Of a stretch of 31,112 bases of DNA, positions 25,770 through 31,112 are shown piece after piece. Position 1 is the stretch's first letter, and each line of letters begins with the position of its first letter. Made by a program: the position numbers and the translations under genes. This DNA is from Burkholderiales bacterium UBA2459 (GTDB lineage Bacteria > Pseudomonadota > Gammaproteobacteria > Burkholderiales > Burkholderiaceae_E), in contig DDPV01000012.1 in NCBI GenBank assembly GCA_002342365.1, forward strand, positions 101,008 to 132,119. Reading direction: 5' to 3'. Under the pieces are notes generated by a model. It was not told where the DNA came from and ran no database searches. It worked only from the letters and a program-made list of their open reading frames with translations.

Positions 25770-26429
25770 TTATCCAAGGAATTGTCGGTCACGGATTAAA
25801 CCTACTGCAACGCCTTCGAGTGCAAAGTCATCATCACCTGCCTGAACAACAATCACCTGGTAATCAGGGTGGGCAGGCCAAAGGCTGATGCGGTCTTGTT
25901 CTTGTTCGAAGCGCTTGACAGTGACCTCATCGTGAAGGCGGGCGACCACAATTTGACCCTGTCGAGCCTGCTGTGTTCGCTTGACTGCAAGTAAATCCCC
26001 GTCAAGAATCCCAGCGTCGCGCATGCTCATGCCGCGAACTCGAAGCAAATAATCGGGCACTTGAGCAAAGATATGCTTATCGAAACGGAAATGTGTTTCG
26101 ACATGTTCCTGGGCCAGGATCGGACTGCCAGCTGCAACACGGCCGATGAGAGGCAAATTCAGCCAAGTGCCCGATGCTGATTCTCTGGCCTCATAAACCG
26201 AGCCTTGGCCTTGTGTGGCATCGTTGATGCGAATGCCGCGGGATGTGCCTGATACAATTTCTAAAACGCCTTTGCGAGCCATGGCTTTCAGATGTTCTTC
26301 GGCTGCATTCGGTGAACGAAAACCGAGTTCTCGGGCAATTTCTGCACGCGTGGGCGGAAAGCCTGTCTGAACAATATGTCGGCGAATGAGTTCAAGAATT
26401 TCGAGCTGTCGTTTGGTGAGTTGGCGCAT
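25770..26429 (-). CDS. lexA: SOS transcriptional repressor LexA
   Basis: A 219-residue repressor. The N-terminal winged helix spans 1-70, with the recognition helix region PPTRAEIARELGFRSPNAAEEHLKAM (about 25-50). The autocleavage site is Ala100-Gly101 in VAAG. The catalytic dyad is Ser135 in VRGMSMRD and Lys172 in VTVKRF. On RecA*/ssDNA activation LexA cuts itself and releases the SOS genes. Its own operator is 41 bases upstream of the start, on the opposite side. The gene is immediately followed by imuA, giving a self-regulated mutagenesis operon. Confidence 0.96.
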   Translation of the reverse strand: MRQLTKRQLEILELIRRHIVQTGFPPTRAEIARELGFRSPNAAEEHLKAMARKGVLEIVSGTSRGIRINDATQGQGSVYEARESASGTWLNLPLIGRVAAGSPILAQEHVETHFRFDKHIFAQVPDYLLRVRGMSMRDAGILDGDLLAVKRTQQARQGQIVVARLHDEVTVKRFEQEQDRISLWPAHPDYQVIVVQAGDDDFALEGVAVGLIRDRQFLG

Positions 26430-26470
26430 AGGGTCTTTGGACTTTACCGTTTGGGTGGGTGCTCTAAGGA

Positions 26471-26486
26471 CTGTATTTTTATACAG
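26471..26486. promoter_or_regulatory. LexA operator of lexA-imuA-imuB
   Basis: CTGTATTTTTATACAG, a strong SOS box. The symmetry runs beyond the core: 12-base arms at 26465-26476 and 26481-26492 are perfect inverted copies around a T4 centre (26477-26480). It lies 41 bases upstream of the lexA ATG (minus strand), consistent with autoregulation. Confidence 0.92.
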
Positions 26487-26583
26487 TCCTTATGGTTTTT
26501 GCAAGTGACTTTCGCTTGTATGTCAATGCCGCCAGTCGGTAATAACCCTGAAACATCAATTTCCTAGTGCGTAATCACGAAGC

Positions 26584-26611
26584 TTGTGGCAGAGTGAAGT
26601 GTTCTCATAAA
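26584..26611 (+). promoter_or_regulatory. Weak candidate promoter of the RRM gene
   Basis: TTGTGG (26584-26589), a 16-base spacer, and CATAAA (26606-26611) give a poor-to-fair sigma-70 match. It would leave a leader of about 80 bases before the RRM gene. The rest of 26493-26646 shows no gene that I can support. Confidence 0.25.
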
Positions 26612-26658
26612 GTTTTATTGTTGTTGTCTTTCCTGGCCAGCTTAGCTTGTGGAGAAGC

Positions 26659-26691
26659 CCGGAAATTCAGCGGATTCTTGAATATTTCCGG
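26659..26691 (+). promoter_or_regulatory. Leader hairpin just upstream of the RRM gene
   Basis: CCGGAAAT (26659-26666) and ATTTCCGG (26684-26691) are perfect 8-base inverted copies with a 17-base loop, followed by ATTTTTCTG directly before the ATG at 26701. It ends nine bases before the start codon and no canonical Shine-Dalgarno sequence is visible, so it may control translation or form a weak intrinsic terminator/attenuator. The stem is clear; its role is inferred. Confidence 0.45.
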
Positions 26692-26700
26692 ATTTTTCTG

Positions 26701-27123
26701 ATGCCTACCAAGATTTATGTCGGCAACTTGCCTTGGCGAGCCACCGACGAACAACTGACAACCATGTTTTCGGCCCACGGTGAAGTGACTGAGGCGCGTA
26801 TTGTGACTGACCGTGAAACTGGCCGCTCGCGTGGCTTTGCTTTCGTCACGATGACCGACGCCTCGCAAGCTCAGTCTGCCATACAGGCCATTAACGGTGC
26901 ATCAATGGAAGGCCGCGCGCTTGTGGTCAACGAAGCGCGTGAGCAAAGTCGTCCACCGCGCGGACCGGGAGGCGGCGGTGGTGGCTTTGGCGGCGGCGGT
27001 GGTGGTGGTTTTGGGGGCTCGCGGGGTTCGGGTGGACCAAGGCGCGACGGCGGCGGCGGCTGGGGTGGCGGGGGTGGTAGCGATGGTGCACCACCGCGTC
27101 GCCCGCGACAGTTTGGCGGTTAA
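26701..27123 (+). CDS. Glycine-rich RRM RNA-binding protein
   Basis: A 140-residue protein from ATG 26701 (MPTKIYVGNL); a TTG at 26647 in frame lies in the leader hairpin region and is unlikely. One RRM domain covers residues 1-80: RNP2 is IYVGNL (5-10) and RNP1 is RGFAFVTM (about 43-50). A tail of about 55 residues rich in Gly with some Arg, Phe and Trp follows, ending RRPRQFGG. This resembles bacterial glycine-rich RNA-binding proteins often linked to cold adaptation; the tail probably is disordered and binds RNA nonspecifically. Monocistronic by context: an intrinsic terminator follows 14 bases downstream. The exact RNA targets are unknown. Confidence 0.9.
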   Translation: MPTKIYVGNLPWRATDEQLTTMFSAHGEVTEARIVTDRETGRSRGFAFVTMTDASQAQSAIQAINGASMEGRALVVNEAREQSRPPRGPGGGGGGFGGGGGGGFGGSRGSGGPRRDGGGGWGGGGGSDGAPPRRPRQFGG

Positions 27124-27137
27124 GTTCTGCTGATGCC

Positions 27138-27169
27138 AAACCTTGAGTCCATAGCGACTTAAGGTTTTT
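27138..27169 (+). terminator. Intrinsic terminator after the RRM gene
   Basis: AAACCTTGAGTC (27138-27149) pairs with GACTTAAGGTTT (27156-27167) through 12 base pairs including one G-U, with a six-base loop, and ends in a T run (TTTTT 27165-27169). It stands 14 bases after the RRM stop and 14 bases before the start of the next gene. Confidence 0.8.
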
Positions 27170-27182
27170 CAGCTCCTGCGCT

Positions 27183-28112
27183 TTGTCTTCAATCGGTGTG
27201 ATCGGTGCCGGCCTTATGGGCATGGCGATGGCCGAGCGGCTTCAAGCCTGTGGCCAGCAGGTTTACCTCTGTGATGTTGATCCGGCGCGTCAAGCGCTAG
27301 GGCGCTCCCTCGGCATGCAGGTTGAGACCGCGCCTGCGGCGTTGGCACTGCAATGTTCGCGCATTCTGATTGTGGTGCTGGATGCGCTTCAGGTGCGCGA
27401 TGTGCTCTATGGAGGATCGCTTGCATCGCCTGCATCTCCGCTGCCCGATCGTCTGCTTGCTGCACTCAAGCACGATCACCGGATCATGTTTTGCAGCACG
27501 GTGTCGCCACAAGAGGCAAGCTTTGCCTGTGAACAGGTCACCCAAGCTGGTGCTTTGGCCTTGGATACGCCGATTTCAGGCGGACCCGCACGGGCGCGAC
27601 GCGGCGAGATCAGCATGATGATTGCCGGCCCGTTGGCGACCTCTTCGTCGTTTGCCGAAGTGCTCGATCTGCTCAGCACCAAGAAATTTTATATTTCAGA
27701 ACGTTATGGAGACGGATCGCGCGCCAAGCTGGTAAACAATTTGCTTGCAGCGATCAATCTTGTGGGCGCTGCCGAGGCGATGGCGCTTGGCGAGCGTATC
27801 GGTCTGGATCCGAATATGCTTTTGCATTTGATTTCTGAAAGTTCAGGCGCAAGCTGGATGCTTTCCCATCGGATGCCGCGAGCGCTGGGTCAGGAAGCAG
27901 GGATTACCGCCCAGACCCATGTGCTGAGCAAGGATGTCATTCTGGCCAACGCGATGGCTGGCGAGCTTGGCCTTGATTTACCTCTGGGTGCACTCGCGGC
28001 AGCACACATGCAAGCAACCTGTGATGCTGGCTGGCGCGAAGCTGACGACAGCGCGGTTTTTCTCTGGTATCAGAAACGCTTTATCAACCCGCTGCCTCAC
28101 ATACCGACGTAG
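27183..28112 (+). CDS. NAD(P)-dependent beta-hydroxyacid dehydrogenase family protein
   Basis: A 309-residue protein of the 6-phosphogluconate / 3-hydroxyisobutyrate dehydrogenase superfamily. The nucleotide fold starts at once, with GVIGAGLMGMAMAERL (4-20, GxGxMG). The substrate motif DTPISGGPARARRGEISMMIAG is at 128-149. The catalytic lysine is Lys182 in AKLVNN. The start is TTG 27183: an in-frame stop lies at 27144 and no ATG precedes the fold; GTG 27198 would cut into the first strand. No ribosome site was recognised. Exact substrate (3-hydroxyisobutyrate, tartronate semialdehyde, or threonate-type) cannot be determined. Its 3' end overlaps ETF-QO by 16 bases on the other strand. Confidence 0.86.
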   Translation: MSSIGVIGAGLMGMAMAERLQACGQQVYLCDVDPARQALGRSLGMQVETAPAALALQCSRILIVVLDALQVRDVLYGGSLASPASPLPDRLLAALKHDHRIMFCSTVSPQEASFACEQVTQAGALALDTPISGGPARARRGEISMMIAGPLATSSSFAEVLDLLSTKKFYISERYGDGSRAKLVNNLLAAINLVGAAEAMALGERIGLDPNMLLHLISESSGASWMLSHRMPRALGQEAGITAQTHVLSKDVILANAMAGELGLDLPLGALAAAHMQATCDAGWREADDSAVFLWYQKRFINPLPHIPT

Positions 28113-29743
28113 TTGGGGCCACCACCGCCTTCAGGGGTCACCCAGACAATATTCTGATTCGGATCCTTGATATCGCAGGTTTTGCAATGAACGCAGTTTT
28201 GCGCATTGATCTGTAATCGCTTGCCTTGCTCTGCTGCGACATACTCATAAACACCGGCCGGGCAGTAGCGTTGCTCGGGGCCGGCAAAGCGAGGCAGGTT
28301 GAGGGAAACCGGAATCGACGCGTCCTTGAGCGTGAGGTGAATCGGTTGGTCTTCCGCATGGTTGGTGTTGGCGATGAAGACCGATGAGAGCCGGTCAAAG
28401 CTGATCTTTCCGTCGGGCTTCGGATAATCAATAGGCGCACAAGCTTCGGCTTCTTTGAGCATCTCATGATCGTGATGCTTTTGATGCAAGGTAAACGGTG
28501 CCTTTCCCTTGAAGAGCAACTGGTCGATTCCGACCAGAAACGTACCGGTCCACAGGCCTTTACTCATGGCGGCTTTGAAGTTTCTTGCCCGGTACAGCTC
28601 CTGGTACAGCCAGGATGCCTCGAAGGCTTGGGGATAGCGGTCAAGCTGATCGTGCTGGCGACCTGCTTCGATGGCCTCAAAGGCTGCTTCAGCAGCAAGC
28701 ATGCCGGTCTTGATCGCGGCATGGCTGCCCTTGATCCGGGACGCATTTAAAAACCCCGCGTCGCAGCCAAGCAGTGCGCCGCCCGGAAAGACAAAACGCG
28801 GCAAGCTGTTGAGGCCACCTGCGGTGATGGCGCGAGCGCCATAGCCGATGCGTTTGCCCCCTTCAAAGAAAGGCCGAATTGTCGGGTGTGTTTTATAGCG
28901 TTGAAATTCATCAAAGGGCGAAAGCCAGGGATTGCTGTAGCCAAGTCCGACCACAAAACCGGTGGTGACCAGATTAGCTTTCATGTGATAAAGAAAAGAA
29001 CCGCCGTAAGTATCACTTTGAAGCGGCCAACCCGCTGTGTGAATCACCAGGCCCTCCTGATGTTGCTTCGGATTGACTTCCCAAAGCTCCTTGAGTCCGA
29101 TGCCATAACTTTGCGGGTCGCGACCCTCATCGAGGCGAAAACGCTCAATCAATTGACGCCCGAGATGGCCTCTTGAGCCTTCGGCAAACAAGCTGTACTT
29201 CGCGTGTAAAGCCATGCCAGGCTGAAAGTCGTCGCGCTGCGAACCATCGCGTGAAATACCCATATCACCGGTGATCACGCCCTTGACCGACCCATCATCG
29301 TTATACGAAATGCTTGCCGCCGGAAATCCTGGGTAGATATCGATGCCCATGGCCTCGGCTTGTTTGCCCATCCACTTCACCACGTTGGAAAGACTGACGA
29401 TGTAATTGCCGTGGTTCACAAAACAATCGGGTAAAGCCCAGGGAGGCACGAGGATGCTGTCGCGCTCCGACAAAAAGAAAAAGCGGTCCTCCTTGACTTC
29501 GGTATCCATGGGAGCACCCAGCGCCTTCCAGTCGGGAAAAAGCTCCTGCATCGCCAAGGGGTCCATGACCGCGCCAGAAAGCGTGTGCGCGCCGACTTCC
29601 GAGCCTTTTTCGATCACACAGACTTGCAAGTCGCTGCCCTTGGCTTGGGCAAGTTGCTTGAGCCGGATGGCGGCAGCCAGGCCGCCAGGTCCGCCGCCAA
29701 CGATCAAGACATCAAATTCCATGGATTCGCGTTCGATGCTCAT
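28097..29743 (-). CDS. Electron-transfer flavoprotein-ubiquinone oxidoreductase
   Basis: A 548-residue enzyme, the normal size of ETF-QO. It passes electrons from ETF (reduced by acyl-CoA and other dehydrogenases) to ubiquinone at the inner membrane. FAD-binding GGGPGG is at 16-21. The characteristic EKGSEVGAHTLSGAVMDP segment lies at about 45-62, and FAEGSRGHLGRQL in the second FAD motif. The C-terminal [4Fe-4S] cluster ligands are Cys494, Cys517, Cys520 and Cys523 (CPAGVYEY and CVHCKTC), followed by the usual IVWVTPEGGGGPNY. The ATG has a GGGGAT ribosome site. No etfA/etfB is in the window. Divergent from the next gene with 122 bases between starts. Confidence 0.95.
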   Translation of the reverse strand: MSIERESMEFDVLIVGGGPGGLAAAIRLKQLAQAKGSDLQVCVIEKGSEVGAHTLSGAVMDPLAMQELFPDWKALGAPMDTEVKEDRFFFLSERDSILVPPWALPDCFVNHGNYIVSLSNVVKWMGKQAEAMGIDIYPGFPAASISYNDDGSVKGVITGDMGISRDGSQRDDFQPGMALHAKYSLFAEGSRGHLGRQLIERFRLDEGRDPQSYGIGLKELWEVNPKQHQEGLVIHTAGWPLQSDTYGGSFLYHMKANLVTTGFVVGLGYSNPWLSPFDEFQRYKTHPTIRPFFEGGKRIGYGARAITAGGLNSLPRFVFPGGALLGCDAGFLNASRIKGSHAAIKTGMLAAEAAFEAIEAGRQHDQLDRYPQAFEASWLYQELYRARNFKAAMSKGLWTGTFLVGIDQLLFKGKAPFTLHQKHHDHEMLKEAEACAPIDYPKPDGKISFDRLSSVFIANTNHAEDQPIHLTLKDASIPVSLNLPRFAGPEQRYCPAGVYEYVAAEQGKRLQINAQNCVHCKTCDIKDPNQNIVWVTPEGGGGPNYVGM

Positions 29744-29778
29744 GTCGATCCCCGCAATAGTGAAACTCTCTGATTGTC

Positions 29779-29792
29779 GGCCAATCCTGGCC
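29779..29792. promoter_or_regulatory. Small inverted repeat in the divergent ETF-QO / SDR promoter region
   Basis: GGCCA and TGGCC with a four-base ATCC spacer lie in the 122 bases between the two divergent start codons. It could be an operator for a regulator, but five-base arms are short and no regulator is known here. No clear -35/-10 pair was recognised on either strand. Confidence 0.25.
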
Positions 29793-29865
29793 TTTAGGGC
29801 AAACGGCGTCGCTTCGATCCGGTCTATGCGAACATCAGGCTTCAGTTTTGTTCGAGGAACGATGG

Positions 29866-30735
29866 ATGGCTGATCAAGCGGGTTTCACGAATTCGCAAGC
29901 GTCTGCTCAGGGGCGATTGCAGCCACACTCAAGCGCCACAGAGTCGGCCAAGCCCTGCGCATGGTTTGGCCTGCAAGGCAAGCTCGCGCTTGTAACCGGT
30001 GCATCCAGTGGTCTTGGTGCGCGCTTTGCATCGGTACTTGCCGAGCAGGGTTGCAGGCTTTTACTTGCTGCACGTCGGGTCGACAGACTGCAGGCTCTCG
30101 CAGAGCAACTCAGATCGGAGGGCGCTGAGGTTCAGGTACTTGCCATGGATGTGACCTCGCTTGCCTCGATTCAAGCTGCAATTGAACAGGCTCATGCACA
30201 GGCCGGACCCATCGATATTCTGATCAATAACTCGGGTGTGAGCACGACGCAACGGCTCACCGAGGTGACCGAGTCCGATTATGATTACATTTTCAATACC
30301 AATACGCGGGGCGCTTTTTTTGTGGCGCAAACGGTAGCCAAGTCGATGATTGAGCGGGCCAAACAGGCAACAAGTTTTGAAACGATGCCAGCCTCGCGAA
30401 TCATAAACATTGCATCAATGGCTGGCCTTGAGGTGCTCTCCATGATCGGGGTTTACTGCATGAGCAAGGCAGCGGTTGTGCATATGACCCGTGCCATGGC
30501 GCTCGAATGGGGTCGTTATAATATTAATGTAAATGCGATTTGTCCGGGCTATATATTGACTGAGATCAATCAGGCGCACTTTGAAAGTGACGCCGGTCAG
30601 AAACTGATTTCGCGGCTGGCACGTCGACGCGTTGGAAAGCCTGAGGACCTCGATGCGGTTTTGTTGATGCTGGCAAGCGGTCGATCTGGTTTTGTCAACG
30701 GTGCGGTGATTTCTGCCGACGACGGACCGACGTGA
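29866..30735 (+). CDS. Short-chain dehydrogenase/reductase
   Basis: A 289-residue classical SDR from ATG 29866 with AGGA at 29855-29858. The first 35 or so residues are an N-terminal extension without recognised domain. The fold then gives TGASSGLG (45-52), NNSG (121-124), and the catalytic Ser184, Tyr197 and Lys201 (NIASMAG, YCMSK). The PGYILTEIN segment at 228-236 is the usual substrate loop. Cofactor is NAD or NADP; the substrate is unknown. A FabG-like or 3-hydroxyacyl type role is possible given the ETF-QO neighbour, but this is not shown. 27 bases separate it from the NIPSNAP gene. Confidence 0.9.
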   Translation: MADQAGFTNSQASAQGRLQPHSSATESAKPCAWFGLQGKLALVTGASSGLGARFASVLAEQGCRLLLAARRVDRLQALAEQLRSEGAEVQVLAMDVTSLASIQAAIEQAHAQAGPIDILINNSGVSTTQRLTEVTESDYDYIFNTNTRGAFFVAQTVAKSMIERAKQATSFETMPASRIINIASMAGLEVLSMIGVYCMSKAAVVHMTRAMALEWGRYNINVNAICPGYILTEINQAHFESDAGQKLISRLARRRVGKPEDLDAVLLMLASGRSGFVNGAVISADDGPT

Positions 30736-30762
30736 GCAGTCCTGACAGGAGAAAAATCAAGC

Positions 30763-31080
30763 ATGGCGATCTATGAACTCAGGACCTACGATGTGGTGGT
30801 GGGGAAAATGGCCGAAGTCATTGCGCTTTATCAACAAGAGGGTTGGCCCGCAATTCAAAAACATCCGGCCAAACTCGTGGGCTATTTCACAGGTGACGTT
30901 GGGGCAATCAACCAGATCATCCATTTGTGGAAGTTTGATGACGATGCCGACCGGCGTGCTTTTTGGGCCGGTGTTTTCGGCGATGAGCAATTCATGGCAT
31001 TCGCTAAAAAGTTAAGACCGCTCTTGCAAACACAACATAATAAGCTGATGCTGGCTTCGCCCTGGGGGCCTCACCCCTAG
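30763..31080 (+). CDS. NIPSNAP family protein
   Basis: A 105-residue protein, the length of one NIPSNAP domain, with a strong ribosome site (ACAGGAGAAAAATC). MAIYELRTYDVVVGKMAEVI is the characteristic start and HLWKFDDDADRRAFWA the middle block. The family forms dimeric alpha-beta barrel folds; molecular role in bacteria is unknown. Probably co-transcribed with the upstream SDR. Confidence 0.88.
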   Translation: MAIYELRTYDVVVGKMAEVIALYQQEGWPAIQKHPAKLVGYFTGDVGAINQIIHLWKFDDDADRRAFWAGVFGDEQFMAFAKKLRPLLQTQHNKLMLASPWGPHP

Positions 31081-31097
31081 GCGTTTCGCTCCTGGGT

Positions 31098-31112
31098 GCC
31101 TCACCGCGAGGC
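31098..31112 (+). other. Hairpin at the window end, cut off
   Basis: GCCTC (31098-31102) and GAGGC (31108-31112) pair with a five-base loop, 17 bases after the NIPSNAP stop. It could be the stem of an intrinsic terminator; the following bases, where a T run would be, are outside the window. A related stretch, GGGGGCCTCACCCC, occurs at the end of the NIPSNAP gene. Confidence 0.3.

Noticed and set aside
26968..27090. GGC/GGT-rich repeat tract
   Set aside because: It encodes the glycine-rich tail of the RRM protein and needs no separate explanation, though it could be length-variable.
1..31112. CRISPR array, tRNA/rRNA, transposase, integrase or phage genes
   Set aside because: None was recognised; the window is ordinary, gene-dense chromosome.

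Overview
The window is about 31 kb of densely packed chromosomal DNA that looks betaproteobacterial, most likely Burkholderiales. The order asd - (fimV position) - truA - trpF - trpB - trpA - accD - folC - SPOR gene - cvpA - purF - metZ is a known syntenic block of that group, and the protein sequences fit. I cannot narrow it to a genus. No rRNA, tRNA, insertion sequence, prophage or CRISPR array was seen. No stretch longer than about 300 bases lacks a gene.

Layout. (1) 1-11009, all plus strand: the 3' end of asd, a very short membrane protein where a large FimV is usually found, truA, the last steps of tryptophan synthesis (trpF, trpB, trpA), accD (fatty acid synthesis), folC (folate), a SPOR-domain cell-division protein, cvpA, purF (purines) and metZ (methionine). 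Gaps are short or overlapping, so it probably forms one or a few long transcripts. (2) 11055-14517, plus strand: a pirin, an RfaH/NusG-type antitermination factor, galE and a probable UDP-glucuronate 4-epimerase, which suggests sugar-nucleotide supply for surface polysaccharide under a specialised elongation factor. (3) 14514-26486: an SOS mutagenesis set on the minus strand (lexA-imuA-imuB and, separately, dnaE2), split by a glycerol-3-phosphate uptake and use module (ugpB-ugpA-ugpE-ugpQ on plus, glpK on minus). Strong LexA operators lie in front of dnaE2 and lexA. A weaker Pho-box-like direct repeat lies in front of ugpB. (4) 26701-31080: a glycine-rich RRM RNA-binding protein followed by a good intrinsic terminator, a beta-hydroxyacid dehydrogenase family protein, ETF-ubiquinone oxidoreductase (minus), a short-chain dehydrogenase and a NIPSNAP-family protein.

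How the genes work together. LexA should repress its own lexA-imuA-imuB operon and, through a second operator, dnaE2. After DNA damage the ImuA/ImuB/DnaE2 translesion mutasome would be made. UgpB, UgpA and UgpE would import glycerol-3-phosphate or glycerophosphodiesters, UgpQ would hydrolyse the diesters, and GlpK would make glycerol-3-phosphate from glycerol. The ATPase subunit UgpC is not in the window. The most interesting points are the interruption of the SOS cassette by the ugp/glpK block, the missing ugpC, the miniature protein at the fimV locus, and the RfaH-like factor beside sugar epimerases. I found nothing that I can defend as a wholly new system.
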